The notes below the pieces were generated by a model. It searched no databases and was not told the DNA's origin. It saw only the letters and a program-made list of their open reading frames with translations. Below are positions 45,425 through 54,903 of a DNA stretch of 64,000 nt, piece by piece. The position numbers and the translations under genes were made by a program. Each line of letters begins with the position of its first letter. Within the stretch, counting starts at the first letter, position 1. The stretch is taken from positions 1 through 64,000 of the forward strand of contig NZ_FWYD01000010.1 of assembly GCF_900176485.1 (NCBI RefSeq), read 5' to 3'. The stretch comes from Primorskyibacter flagellatus. GTDB lineage: Bacteria > Pseudomonadota > Alphaproteobacteria > Rhodobacterales > Rhodobacteraceae.

Positions 45425-46060
45425 TTACGCGTCCTCCAGCAAAAGCGCCACCTCTTCGCACAGCGCTGTCACCTCATCGCGGGCCGGTCCGCGCGGTGCC
45501 TCGATCGCACCAAGCCCCTGCCCCAGTGTTTCGGCATAGACTACACGGTTCGCCAATTGCGCCGTGGCAAGCTGTGCCTCCAGTTGCGAGGCGGCTTCCG
45601 CGACATCCGCGCCCAGCCGTGTTCCGGCCCGTGCGCGGTTCATCACCACCAACGCCACCCGATTTTCACGCCGCGCCAGATCCAGCACGCCTTCGGTCGC
45701 CCAAAGGTCGACATGGCTCATAGAAACCGGCACCACGACCAAATCGGCGGCGCGCAATGCCGGGCGCAGATCGCTGTCTGCCTTGGGCGGCGTGTCCACA
45801 ATCACGATGTCATGGCTGTCGGCCAGCTTGCGACACTCATATGTCACCCCCCAGGCCGAGGAGGTCGCAAACTCGATCCCCGCATCTTCCAGCCGTTCAA
45901 GCCGCGCCATGAACCAGCGGCCCAGACTGCCCTGCGGGTCCACATCCACCACCGCGACGCTCTTGCCTGCGCGGGCGAACCCCACGGCCAGGTTCACCGC
46001 CACAGTCGTCTTGCCGGACCCGCCCTTTTGCTGTGCGACGGTGATGACGCGTCCTGTCAT
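45425..46060 (-). CDS. Orphan ParA family ATPase
   Basis: 211 residues, a minimal ParA/MinD-type ATPase. The deviant Walker A is VAQQKGGSGKTTVAVNLAVG with both lysines, Walker A' is VAVVDVDPQGSLGRWF and Walker B DIVIVDTPPKADSD. No N-terminal helix-turn-helix and no ParB, parS or membrane-targeting helix is visible, so chromosome partition is unlikely; positioning of a cell component or of a partner protein is more plausible. The start MTGRVITVAQQKGG is the family start. It leads a unit with the kinase-like and ABM genes and is divergent from a putative outer-membrane barrel gene. Confidence 0.9.
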   Translation of the reverse strand: MTGRVITVAQQKGGSGKTTVAVNLAVGFARAGKSVAVVDVDPQGSLGRWFMARLERLEDAGIEFATSSAWGVTYECRKLADSHDIVIVDTPPKADSDLRPALRAADLVVVPVSMSHVDLWATEGVLDLARRENRVALVVMNRARAGTRLGADVAEAASQLEAQLATAQLANRVVYAETLGQGLGAIEAPRGPARDEVTALCEEVALLLEDA

Positions 46061-46255
46061 AGAGCTGCCTTTTCTGCTTGCGGCCCTGTGACCGACGATT
46101 CGCTTGCCGCGGTGACAGGCTTTGCGCCAAGCTGCGGTGCGCAAATCGCCACGTCAAGCCCGCCTGTCCGCGCAAAGTCAGGCTCGCTCCGCCTTAACCC
46201 GCCATTAACCAACCCTGTCCGATGCTGGACGCGGGGCTGCAAAGGACGGGTTGCG

Positions 46256-46894
46256 ATGCTGAATTGTCTCTGCCTTCTGATTTGCCTGACCGGGACGCTC
46301 GCGAATGCGGGTGCCTGGCCACGGCCGGAAGGCACGGGATTTGCCAGCGTCGCGACCCGTCTGAGCTTTGACGACACCTTTATGACACTCACCTCGTACA
46401 GTTCGGCCTATCTCGAATACGGGTTGAACGGCCGCCATACGCTTGGGCTGGATGCGGGATACTCTAGCGACGGAACGTCCCGCGCCATTGTCTTTGTCCG
46501 GCAGCCGCTGTCCACAACGAAGGCCGGAAGCCCCATCGCGGCAGAGCTTGGGCTCGGCGTCATCGACACGCAGACCGTGTTGCGCCCCGGCATTTCTTGG
46601 GGGCGCGGATTGGATAAAGGCTGGATGGCGGCGGATGCTCTGGCAGAGATCCAGATGACCGGCGCAACTGACCTGAAACTGGATCTGACCTTAGGCCTGA
46701 AAGATGATCGCGGACGGATGCTTATCCTGCAATTGCAAACCGGAAAACCGTTTGGTCGGGCCGCAACCGCGCAGTTAGCCCCGTCTGTCGTCGTGCCTTT
46801 CGGCAAGTCCCGTCACCTGGAGGTCGGCGCTTCGGCAGATCTGCTGGAACGCCGAAACTTTCGGATCAAATTCGGTCTCTGGCAGGATTTCTGA
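46256..46894 (+). CDS. Small predicted outer-membrane beta-barrel protein
   Basis: 212 residues. A Sec signal (LNCLCLLICLTGTLANAGA) is followed by alternating hydrophobic and polar strands: FASVATRLSFDDTFMTLTSY, YLEYGLNGRHTLGLDAGYSS, LDLTLGLKDDRGRMLILQLQ, and the last strand NFRIKFGLWQDF. The protein ends in Phe, the usual C-terminal signal for insertion by the BAM complex. About eight to ten strands would fit. No family is recognised. The ATG at 46256 is preferred for the signal peptide. It lies 195 bp from the divergent ParA gene. Confidence 0.7.
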   Translation: MLNCLCLLICLTGTLANAGAWPRPEGTGFASVATRLSFDDTFMTLTSYSSAYLEYGLNGRHTLGLDAGYSSDGTSRAIVFVRQPLSTTKAGSPIAAELGLGVIDTQTVLRPGISWGRGLDKGWMAADALAEIQMTGATDLKLDLTLGLKDDRGRMLILQLQTGKPFGRAATAQLAPSVVVPFGKSRHLEVGASADLLERRNFRIKFGLWQDF

Positions 46895-46950
46895 TCCGTA
46901 CCAATCAGAATAGGGCCGAAGCGTGCAAAACGCCCCGGCCCCATGAAGGC

Positions 46951-49230
46951 TTACTTGTCCATCCGCACCTGGACGTTCACATCGCCCTTCACGGACGACG
47001 GCCAGACCAGATGGACCTGAGACCTGTTTGGCCCCTTCTGTTCGAACGCATGCGGCGAGACATATTGGGCTGCGTTGGACGCGTTTGCGATCCTGCCGCG
47101 CAATGCCACCCCGTCGACATTCTGCGCGTAGCCATTGAACGGCAAATGCGGCGCGCATTCCACCTGCCAGGTTTGCGCCGCCGTATTCTGACTATGCTTG
47201 ACGGTCAGCGGGTTATGCGTCGGGTACTCCACGTTGTGATGCGTATTGTTAGAGAAGTAGAGCTTGCGCATTTGCCCGATTTCCAGATTGGCATAGCTGG
47301 TGTCCACACGCTCGATCCGGTTCATCACCGCATCCACACAGCGGAAGGTGTTGCCCGACACGTTCAACCCGTTGATGAAATGCCCGGTGCCAAAGGGTTT
47401 GATCACGATGAACGAAAACCAGCTCGCCACGCCACCCGCCAGGAAGACATTATCGGTGATCGACACGCCCGCAAAGCCGAAACCACCAGTATAGTCGGGT
47501 TCCGGTTCGCGCTCGTTCGTCCATTCGATGAAGCAGTTATCAACGTAATTGCCGGTGATCGTGGTGTTGCAGGCCCGAAGCGCCAGAACAAGACCGGCCG
47601 TGCGCACCCCGCCTGTTGAGCCTTGGAAGAAGTGGTTACCGGTGACGACATTGTTCGATCCTGACAGCACCGCAAAATGCCGGAACTGCGATGCCCGGTT
47701 ATCTCGCAATTTCACGTCATTTGCATTGGCGGTGATCGCCACAACCGTCCTGTCCTGCGCGGCCAGGCCATTTTCAGGGCTTTCAAAGTTGCAGCGGTCC
47801 ACCAGCATGCCCTGACAGCCCGACCCGTGCGAGGTGATGGCGCGATCCTGCGGACGGTTGAAGAAACAGTCGCGGAACTGAAAGATGCCGCCCAAAGGGG
47901 GCATCAGCACGCCGCTTGCCATGTTGTTGCACTGAAACTCGATATCCGACATCGAGAAATAGGTGAGCTTGTCGAAGCCGCTGAAATCCAGCAGATACTT
48001 GAACCGCGTGAACGTGTAGTTCTGCGTGCCGACCGCATCGGACAGTGGCTGCGACAGGGTGATTTGCTGCGCGGCCACATTGCGGTCGCGGACATAGATC
48101 TCGCGCCCCACGCCATTCGCTTCGACCAAAGACCCCACGGGGATGTTCGCGACATTGACCACGTTGGTCAGCGTAAACGGCTTTGAGGCCGTGTAGCTCG
48201 CCTGACTGGTCACGACGTCGTTTTCCCAGGCTGGGCCGCCTTCGGCACGCAACTGGCCATTACGGATATGGCGGCGTTGCGCAAAGGTCGTCCGGTTGTT
48301 GACCGCTGCCTGCATGTCGATCGGCGCTGTCACGGACACCCGCCGCCCGCCAAGGTCCAGACCCTCATGGTCGGAATTGTTCAGCAAAGATTGGACCGCC
48401 TTGCGAAACGCCAGTTCTTCATTGCCGAAAGCGTCGATATAGGCGGGCAGATGGAAATCACGCGTCAGCGACAGGATCGCATTGTCGGGCATGATGACGT
48501 TGCCTTCGAACTGAACCCGATTTTCCAGCGTCACACTGCTGCCGAGATAGTATATTCCCTTCGAGACCAGCACGCGTTTGCCATCGGCGGCCGCGTCAGC
48601 AGCCTCGAACGCCGCGCTGTCATCGGTAATGCCATCGCCCACTGCGCCATAGTCGCGCACATCGACCCAATTCATCAGGTCGCGATAAAAGACCTGAGTG
48701 ACGTCCTCGATCTGTATATCGTCGATCCGCACAACCGCGCCGTTCTGGCCCGTCAGATCGATGCCGAAATGGCCATAAATCGGTTCTGTCCCCCAGACCA
48801 GATCGACCCCTGGCCGATTGCCGCTGCCAATGATGGCCGAAACCTCGACAACATCGCCATAAGCCGTCAACGGCACCGCGACATCGGTTTCCGGCAAGCC
48901 GCCCACATGGACACCGCCCGCAGATCCGGCCCAACCCGCGATCCTGACAGAGGGCAGATTGCCCGACATCGCCTTGATCCGAGCGGTCACGCGAATGTAG
49001 CAGCCCGGCAGTATAGGCGTCTGGCCCTTATAGCGCAGTTTCTGCACGCCTTCGGTTTTCTGAAGTTCCAGACACCCGCCAAAATCCTGATCCGCAGGCA
49101 CAAAGGCCGCCGTCGCCACATTGTGGTAGCTGTCAGACCCCGGCACGCCGTTGCCGCGTGACCAGTGTCCCAAACCTGCCTCGAAAGCAGCAGGCATGAA
49201 TTGCACCCCGTCGGTGATTGCCTTGTTCAT
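46951..49230 (-). CDS. Pectate lyase superfamily (right-handed beta-helix) protein
   Basis: 759 residues. An N-terminal beta-sandwich-like part (about 1-190; GCYIRVTARIKAMSGNLPSV) is followed by the pectate-lyase 3 signature WVDVRDYGAVGDGITDDSAA (about 195) and a long helix of short repeats with Asn ladders (NNVVTGNHFFQ, NTTITGNYVDN, VSITDNVFLAG, LNVSGNTF). The fold binds or cleaves polysaccharide; related proteins serve as glycosidases, epimerases or phage tail spikes. There is no signal peptide, although the fold normally works outside the cell. GGAAAGGGAATGG precedes the ATG. No exopolysaccharide or phage genes are adjacent. Confidence 0.8.
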   Translation of the reverse strand: MNKAITDGVQFMPAAFEAGLGHWSRGNGVPGSDSYHNVATAAFVPADQDFGGCLELQKTEGVQKLRYKGQTPILPGCYIRVTARIKAMSGNLPSVRIAGWAGSAGGVHVGGLPETDVAVPLTAYGDVVEVSAIIGSGNRPGVDLVWGTEPIYGHFGIDLTGQNGAVVRIDDIQIEDVTQVFYRDLMNWVDVRDYGAVGDGITDDSAAFEAADAAADGKRVLVSKGIYYLGSSVTLENRVQFEGNVIMPDNAILSLTRDFHLPAYIDAFGNEELAFRKAVQSLLNNSDHEGLDLGGRRVSVTAPIDMQAAVNNRTTFAQRRHIRNGQLRAEGGPAWENDVVTSQASYTASKPFTLTNVVNVANIPVGSLVEANGVGREIYVRDRNVAAQQITLSQPLSDAVGTQNYTFTRFKYLLDFSGFDKLTYFSMSDIEFQCNNMASGVLMPPLGGIFQFRDCFFNRPQDRAITSHGSGCQGMLVDRCNFESPENGLAAQDRTVVAITANANDVKLRDNRASQFRHFAVLSGSNNVVTGNHFFQGSTGGVRTAGLVLALRACNTTITGNYVDNCFIEWTNEREPEPDYTGGFGFAGVSITDNVFLAGGVASWFSFIVIKPFGTGHFINGLNVSGNTFRCVDAVMNRIERVDTSYANLEIGQMRKLYFSNNTHHNVEYPTHNPLTVKHSQNTAAQTWQVECAPHLPFNGYAQNVDGVALRGRIANASNAAQYVSPHAFEQKGPNRSQVHLVWPSSVKGDVNVQVRMDK

Positions 49231-49493
49231 TCCATTCCCTTTCCGCGTAAACAGCCCACCTGCAACGGGTCTCATCCGCCGCAGGACCGGTGTCCCGGCC
49301 TGCTGATCAACAGTGCCGGGTGCTCACCCGGCCGCTTTGAGGGAAATACCAATGCGACATTAACGCCGCCCGACAGCACCGTGACGGTAGGCGTTGCGCC
49401 CGATGAAGCATTACGTCCTGAAACGAAAATGGCGCACCAGAAAAGGCACGCCATTGCAATAGATTAGACAGTCTCGTTGTATCAACCGGGCCG

Positions 49494-49904
49494 TCAGACC
49501 GCCATGCCGGGCAGTTCCAGCATCTGAACCCCGCCAATGCGCCAGCCGTCGCGGCCCTCGACCATCTGATAGTCCAGCAGATGCACCTGTCCGTTCTGGT
49601 CGACGATCTGCACCTTTTGCCAAAGGCTGCCCTGGATCTGGCGAAGTTCCAGAAAATCCACGCGCCCTGGACGCCACACCATCGGATAGCCGTTCTGCAC
49701 CATCCCGCCGAAATTCTCGGGCGACCCGAACATACCTTGAATGGAAGGGCTGGCGAAAGAGAACGCCCGCGCGAAATCATCCTGCCGGAATGCTTCCAAC
49801 TGGGAAGAGATCACATCCTTGATGCCCGTTTCAGGTGTGTCCTGTGCCGCCACGCCGCCAGCTAACGCCACCGCTGCAACCAGCCCAAAAATCAAACTCC
49901 GCAT
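49494..49904 (-). CDS. DUF4864 secreted protein
   Basis: 136 residues. A Sec signal peptide (RSLIFGLVAAVALAGGVAAQ) precedes a small alpha-beta domain: VISSQLEAFRQDDFARAFSF, FASPSIQGMFGSPENFGGMV, and DYQMVEGRDGWRIGGVQML. The arrangement (a helix pair, then a curved sheet ending in WRI) matches DUF4864, a cone-like fold of unknown role common in alphaproteobacteria. It is probably periplasmic. It follows lysS by 63 bp on the same strand order but has its own likely promoter region. Confidence 0.85.
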   Translation of the reverse strand: MRSLIFGLVAAVALAGGVAAQDTPETGIKDVISSQLEAFRQDDFARAFSFASPSIQGMFGSPENFGGMVQNGYPMVWRPGRVDFLELRQIQGSLWQKVQIVDQNGQVHLLDYQMVEGRDGWRIGGVQMLELPGMAV

Positions 49905-49967
49905 GATCCATCTCCCTGCAATCTAGGCAGGGAGATAGCGCAGTTTGCTCTACGGTCAAAACGTGCC

Positions 49968-51548
49968 TCAGGCCGCCAGCAACTCGCCAGCGAGGGCCTT
50001 GTCGATCAATGCGACCGTTTCATCGACACCGTAAAGCGCGATGAACCCCCCGAAGCGCGGGCCTTGGCTGGCACCAAGAAGCACTTCGTACAGTGCTTTG
50101 AACCAGTCGCGCATCGGGTCGAACCGCTCGCGCCCGCATGAGAATACCAGCCCCTGCAAGGCTTCGCCATCCGCAGGTCCGTCCCAGGCGGCCAGACCGT
50201 CGCGCAACTCCATCAGGGCTTCACGCTCCAAATCAGTTGCGGCACGGAACACCTTGGCAGGTTTGACAAAATCATTGTAGTAGCGCACGGCAAAACCTGC
50301 CGCCTGATCCAGATCTGGATGCGTCTCCGGGCTGGCGTCAGGTGCATAGCGGCGCATGAACCCCCACAGGGTTTCCTTGTCCTCGGCACCTGCCACACTG
50401 GCAAGGTTCAGCAACATCGAGAACGGCACCACCATCCGGCTTTCGGGCACATCGCCGCCGTGGATATGCCACACCGGGTTGTTCAACTGCGCCTTCAGAT
50501 CCTGCGTCGGGTAGGCCCGCAACTGCTGGTGATACTCGTCCACTGCCTTGGGGATCACGTCAAAGTGCATCCGCTTGGCCGTCTTTGGCTTGAGATACAT
50601 GAAATAGGACAGCGATTCCGTCGAGGCATAGGTCAGCCACTGGTCGATCGACACACCGTTGCCCGATGATTTCGAAATCTTGTGCCCCTGATCGTCAAGG
50701 AACAGCTCATAGGTGAAATGCTCGGGCGGACGCATACCCAGCACCTTGCAGATGCCGTCATAGATCGGCGTGTTGGTGCTGTGATCCTTTCCGTACATCT
50801 CGAAATCGACACCCAGTGCAGCCCAACGCGCACCGAAATCCGGCTTCCATTGCAGTTTCACGTTGCCGCCGGTGACCGGCAGCGTCCATTCACGACCATC
50901 CGGGTCGTCAAAGGTGATCGTGCCGTCCTTGGCGTTGACCTCTTTCATCGGCACATACAGCACACGACCGGTTTCGGGGTGGATCGGCAGGAAGATCGAG
51001 TAGGTCTGCTGGCGTTCGTCGCGCAGCGATTTCAGCATGATCTTCATCACGTCATCATAGCGCTCGGCCGCGCGCAACAGCACCTCGTCGAACTTGCCCG
51101 ACCGGTAGAACTCGGTCGCCGAGATGAATTCATACTCAAACCCGAACGTGTCCAGAAACCGCCGCAGCATGGCGTTGTTGTGATCGCCAAAGCTTTCATA
51201 CTCGCCAAACGGGTCCGGCACACTGGTCAGCGGCTTTTGCAAATGCTCCTGCAACGCGTCCTGATTGGGTACGTTTCCGGGCACTTTGCGCATCCCGTCC
51301 AGATCGTCGGAAAAACAGATCAGCCGCGTTGGAATGTCGGAAATCAGCTCGAAGGCGCGCTTGATCATGGTCGTCCGCGCAACTTCGCCAAACGTGCCGA
51401 TATGCGGCAGCCCCGAGGGGCCATAGCCGGTCTCGAACAGCACATAGCCCTTCTCGGGCGGCGCCTTTTCATAGCGTTTGAGCACGCGGCGCGCTTCTTC
51501 GAAGGGCCAGGCTTTCGAGGTAAGGGCGGCGTCGCGGATCTCGGACAT
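49968..51548 (-). CDS. lysS: Lysyl-tRNA synthetase, class I
   Basis: 526 residues of the class I (archaeal-type, LysK) enzyme, which charges tRNA-Lys with lysine. The HIGH-like motif is [20 protein letters not shown] and the KMSKS-like motif [17 protein letters not shown]. The class I form replaces the usual class II LysRS in most alphaproteobacteria. The start at [14 protein letters not shown] has GGAG nine bases upstream; an in-frame ATG five codons earlier is the alternative. It is divergent from the TerB-like gene. Confidence 0.94.
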   Translation of the reverse strand: MSEIRDAALTSKAWPFEEARRVLKRYEKAPPEKGYVLFETGYGPSGLPHIGTFGEVARTTMIKRAFELISDIPTRLICFSDDLDGMRKVPGNVPNQDALQEHLQKPLTSVPDPFGEYESFGDHNNAMLRRFLDTFGFEYEFISATEFYRSGKFDEVLLRAAERYDDVMKIMLKSLRDERQQTYSIFLPIHPETGRVLYVPMKEVNAKDGTITFDDPDGREWTLPVTGGNVKLQWKPDFGARWAALGVDFEMYGKDHSTNTPIYDGICKVLGMRPPEHFTYELFLDDQGHKISKSSGNGVSIDQWLTYASTESLSYFMYLKPKTAKRMHFDVIPKAVDEYHQQLRAYPTQDLKAQLNNPVWHIHGGDVPESRMVVPFSMLLNLASVAGAEDKETLWGFMRRYAPDASPETHPDLDQAAGFAVRYYNDFVKPAKVFRAATDLEREALMELRDGLAAWDGPADGEALQGLVFSCGRERFDPMRDWFKALYEVLLGASQGPRFGGFIALYGVDETVALIDKALAGELLAA

Positions 51549-51672
51549 GCGGAAAGTCTCCATTGGGCGCGCGCCCCGTCTTGGGGCACGCAGCGCTCGC
51601 GTACCTATTGCGGGCGCGGGCATAGGTCAATAATCTGCAACGCAACCTCCTCTTATTCCAAGGATCAGTCTT

Positions 51673-52110
51673 GTGAGCACCGAAGACGACGATACGCCCT
51701 CCCACCCGATGACGCCGCAGGACTGCCTTGTTGCCCTGATGGTCGCGATCTCTGCCTCAGACGAGAACATCCGCACGTCGGAGCTGGTCAAGATCCAGTC
51801 GGCGGTGAACAATCTGCCGGTCTTTGCTGAATATGACATCGACCGCATGAACAGCACCACGCAAACGGTGTTCGACCTGTTCGAACAAGAGGATGGGCTG
51901 GACGCGCTGTTCGGTCTGATCCGAGACAACCTGCCGGAGCGCCTGTTTGAAACCGCCTACGCACTGGCCTGCGATGTGGCCGCCGCCGACGGTCAGCTTT
52001 ACGAACCGGAACTGCGCCTGCTGGAGGAAATCCGCTACGAGCTGAACCTCGACCGGTTGCACGCCGCAGCGATTGAACGCGGTGCCCGCGCCCGGCACCT
52101 GCGCGCCTGA
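51673..52110 (+). CDS. TerB-like protein
   Basis: 145 residues, all-helical. DCLVALMVAISASDENIRTS followed by ELVKIQSAVNN and ALACDVAAADGQLYEPELRL followed by LEEIRYELNLD show the two internal repeats of the TerB/DjlA-type domain, with acidic metal-binding Asp and Glu in ASDENI and AADGQLYEPE. TerB proteins are linked to tellurite resistance and phage defence in large operons, but single copies like this are usually uncharacterised. The start is GTG at 51673. No other ter genes are in the window. Confidence 0.82.
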   Translation: MSTEDDDTPSHPMTPQDCLVALMVAISASDENIRTSELVKIQSAVNNLPVFAEYDIDRMNSTTQTVFDLFEQEDGLDALFGLIRDNLPERLFETAYALACDVAAADGQLYEPELRLLEEIRYELNLDRLHAAAIERGARARHLRA

Positions 52111-52288
52111 CGCACACTGATCTGCCCAAAATCCCCGCAAAGCCGCCTAACCGGGCGGCTTTCTGCTCAAAATGGTGCAGGTAAGCTATTCCTGACTGCC
52201 GACAACATGTCTTTTTTGATATGTCATAAAACAGGCAATTACCGCCGTTATGACTTTAATCGAAATTATTCTTGTCGGAGATTGAAGA

Positions 52289-52384
52289 ATGAACCGCAGA
52301 AAGCTGACCCTACTGGGCCTGTTCCTGCTCTGCCTGCTGCCGATCGTCGGTGCCGCGGCACCGCGGCTGGCCCTGCTGAACTGA
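52289..52384 (+). CDS. 31-residue single-helix membrane peptide
   Basis: A 32-codon frame starts at an ATG with GGAG eight bases upstream. It encodes MNRRKLTLLGLFLLCLLPIV and then GAAAPRLALLN: a basic N-terminus (Arg-Arg-Lys), a helix of about 17 hydrophobic residues and a short tail. This is the layout of a small inner-membrane peptide or a bare signal peptide. The sequence just upstream is AT-rich compared with neighbours, as expected for a promoter. It ends 50 bp from the convergent dacB stop. There is no recognised family, and expression is unproven. Confidence 0.5.
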   Translation: MNRRKLTLLGLFLLCLLPIVGAAAPRLALLN

Positions 52385-52434
52385 AAGCAACCCAAATGCG
52401 CTGTTTCCGCGGCGCCATGTGCTGACGCCGCGCC

Positions 52435-53931
52435 CTAGCTCGCGTGCAGAACATACCACCGGTCGATCAACTGCTGTTGCAGGATCTTCGCCCGCGCATT
52501 CCACGAGGCCGCCCCCGGCGGGCGTTCCCGCTCTGCTTTTTCCAGCCCGTCGCGACGGTCCGTGTCGGCGGCAAATATGGCGAAAGCCAGCGCCTTGCCG
52601 TCGGTCGTGTCCACATAGCCCGCAAGCCCACTTACGAAATTCAGCGTCCCGGTCTTGGCACGAACGGTTGCCGGATGGGACTTGAGAACCTTCCGATTGG
52701 CGTCCCGCATCGGGATCTCTTTCAGCAGCGGCAAAAGCCCCAGTCGTTCGCGCACCGCCACAAGCAAGGCCACCATATCGGGCGATTCCACCCGGCTGGT
52801 ATCGCCAAGCCCCGAATGATCGACCAGTACGATGCCGTCGGTTTCGAACGCTGCATTGGCCCATGCGCTCATCGTCTCTGCCGACGCGCGCACAGAAACA
52901 GGCTTGCCGGACCGGGCGGTCGTCGCGGCCAAACCAACGACCTCTGCCGTCAGGTTCGTCGAGAATTTCAACATGTCACGCAGAATATCGCTGAGCGGCC
53001 CACTGTCCTGCCCCGCCAGTTCCGCCGCGGCCTCCGGCAATTCTGCGATCACCTTCGGCGCGCGCAACGCGATCCCCTGCGCGCGTGCGAAAGTCTGGAA
53101 AACCTCGCCGGCGTAAAGTTCAGGCTTGCGCACTGGCAACCACCGCGCCCCGCCTTTGCCAAGCGCGCCGCGTGCAACCGTCCACTCATCGGCAGCGCCA
53201 CTGTCTTTGTAGGTGTAGACCGGCATGCTGCGTTCGATGACCTGCATCTTTGCAAAATGCACACCCGGACGATGCTGGCTGGACCGGGCTTCCATCGTCA
53301 CGGCATAGTCGCTGTCCTCGCGGCGCCATTCGAAATGCACGCGGTTGAAATTCAGGTTCAGCCCCGAGACCGCCGGGTTATAGCCAACGTGATCAGGCTG
53401 CGAGATGTCGATAACGGGCACCATGGGCAACGCGCCGCCGTAAACTTGAAAATCGCCCTCGACGGTATGGATGCCTGCTGCCTTCAGCCCTTCCGACAGG
53501 GCATAAAGCCCGTCGGTGTTCAGCGTCGGGTCTGCCCCGCCCGCAAGGATCAGATTGCCTTTCAGAACGCCTTCCTGCACCGGCCCGCTGCCCAGCAGTC
53601 TTGTGCGAAAGCGATGTTCCGGGCCCAGAACCTCCAGCGCGTATGCGGCCGTGATCGCCTTGGCGACCGAGGCCGGCGGCAGTCCGACATTCGGGGCGTA
53701 TTGCTCGATGATCTTGCCGGTATCGGCGTCCGACAGGCAATAGCTGACCTGACCGTTTAGCTTGGCGCGGGCGATCAGCTCTTCCGGCGGCGTCTGGGCC
53801 ACGGCCAGCCGCGCTTCGCCGCGTGGCACGGGGCGCAAGGAACGGGTTGGTGCATTGGCAAGCGCGGGCGTGGCCACCATCAACGCAGCCGTCCCGCCCA
53901 GAAATGCCCGTCTCGAAATACGTTTTGTCAT
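52435..53931 (-). CDS. dacB: D-alanyl-D-alanine carboxypeptidase/endopeptidase (PBP4 family)
   Basis: 498 residues. A twin-arginine leader ([20 protein letters not shown]) directs export. The serine peptidase S13 motifs are SVAK in [12 protein letters not shown] (about residue 87), the SxN motif STN in [12 protein letters not shown], and KTG in [12 protein letters not shown]. It trims peptidoglycan stem peptides or cuts cross-links in the periplasm. The nadD stop overlaps its start by four bases (ATGA), an unexpected coupling. A Tat leader on PBP4 is less common than a Sec one. Confidence 0.94.
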   Translation of the reverse strand: MTKRISRRAFLGGTAALMVATPALANAPTRSLRPVPRGEARLAVAQTPPEELIARAKLNGQVSYCLSDADTGKIIEQYAPNVGLPPASVAKAITAAYALEVLGPEHRFRTRLLGSGPVQEGVLKGNLILAGGADPTLNTDGLYALSEGLKAAGIHTVEGDFQVYGGALPMVPVIDISQPDHVGYNPAVSGLNLNFNRVHFEWRREDSDYAVTMEARSSQHRPGVHFAKMQVIERSMPVYTYKDSGAADEWTVARGALGKGGARWLPVRKPELYAGEVFQTFARAQGIALRAPKVIAELPEAAAELAGQDSGPLSDILRDMLKFSTNLTAEVVGLAATTARSGKPVSVRASAETMSAWANAAFETDGIVLVDHSGLGDTSRVESPDMVALLVAVRERLGLLPLLKEIPMRDANRKVLKSHPATVRAKTGTLNFVSGLAGYVDTTDGKALAFAIFAADTDRRDGLEKAERERPPGAASWNARAKILQQQLIDRWYVLHAS

Positions 53932-54602
53932 GTCCCAGAATTAACCCCACCATTCGCCGTGCCACAAGTCGAGTTCTCGTGAGTGCCTGCTGATTGCGCC
54001 CCTGTCCCGCTGTGGCGGGCAGCCCGGATCGCACTGGAACTGAGATCAACCATCGGCATGTTCACGAAACACCATGCCGGAGCCTGCGCATTTGGCAACA
54101 GTCGACTGGCCTGCGCCGGCAGTCGCGCATGCCGAAAGACCCGCGCCGCAACGGAGGTGCGCGCCGAAATCCGGTCTCCGGGCCGCGCCAGTACGCCCAC
54201 AGGCACCGACCGCATGATCTGCTGCCAATTGTCCCATTGGCTGAACTGCACAAGATTATCCGCCCCCATAAGCCAGACAAAACGCACACCGGGGTGGATC
54301 TTGCGCAACCGCAGCACTGTATCGGCGGTGTAGCGCGTGCCTGCCTGTGCCTCGAAGTCGCTGACATGCACTTTGGGATGCTGCATGATGGCCCGCGCGC
54401 CCGCCATGCGCTGTTCCAGCGGGGCCGGCCCGCGCGGTTTGAGCGGATTGCCCGGACTGACCAGCCACCAGACCCGATCGAGGCCGAACCGTCGCAGCGC
54501 CTCCAATGTCACCCGGACATGCCCGGCATGGGCCGGATCAAACGATCCGCCCAGAAGGCCCACGCGCATGCCGGCCCGCAGATATGCCCCTCGCTGTTTC
54601 AT
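53928..54602 (-). CDS. nadD: Nicotinate-nucleotide adenylyltransferase
   Basis: 224 residues. It joins nicotinate mononucleotide and ATP to form deamido-NAD. The nucleotidyltransferase motif is [20 protein letters not shown] (the HxGH is AHAGH) and the second motif [12 protein letters not shown] near the C-terminus (ISSTxIR-like). [15 protein letters not shown] and [20 protein letters not shown] are typical of NadD. GAGGAGGAAG directly before the ATG at 54602 marks the start; the upstream open frame is not conserved. Usually nadD sits with rsfS and proA; here it is coupled to dacB. Confidence 0.92.
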   Translation of the reverse strand: MKQRGAYLRAGMRVGLLGGSFDPAHAGHVRVTLEALRRFGLDRVWWLVSPGNPLKPRGPAPLEQRMAGARAIMQHPKVHVSDFEAQAGTRYTADTVLRLRKIHPGVRFVWLMGADNLVQFSQWDNWQQIMRSVPVGVLARPGDRISARTSVAARVFRHARLPAQASRLLPNAQAPAWCFVNMPMVDLSSSAIRAARHSGTGAQSAGTHENSTCGTANGGVNSGT

Positions 54603-54903
54603 CTTCCTCCTCGTCGGACCGGAAATCGCATAGTAGCTGCGGCCCGCAGAACAGAAACTACTCCTGAGTGCGAAGATCAACGGCTTTCGACCTCCGCCTT
54701 TCTCAATACGCAGTCGCAAACGCGACTTGCACAGCGAAAAGCCCCCACACCTCATCAAGCCCCCGACGTTCGCCCCGGCAAGGCGTTCCCTGTTGACCGG
54801 CCTGCCAGACAGCAGGATCAGCGGCATCGGCCACGTTGCAGCCAACTGTCAGGCAGTCTATATGCAGTCAACACTTTCAGGACAGAGCAGGATCGTTTCA
54901 GAC
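54603..54903. promoter_or_regulatory. Divergent region between nadD and ettA
   Basis: This 301 bp gap has no supportable gene; short frames have no ribosome binding site. It must hold the promoters of the nadD-dacB unit and of ettA. I did not find a convincing -35/-10 pair. Confidence 0.4.

Noticed and set aside
44846-46255. Plus-strand frame that extends the small barrel protein upstream by 470 codons
   Set aside because: The extension runs antisense through the kinase-like and ParA genes. The signal peptide begins at 46256.
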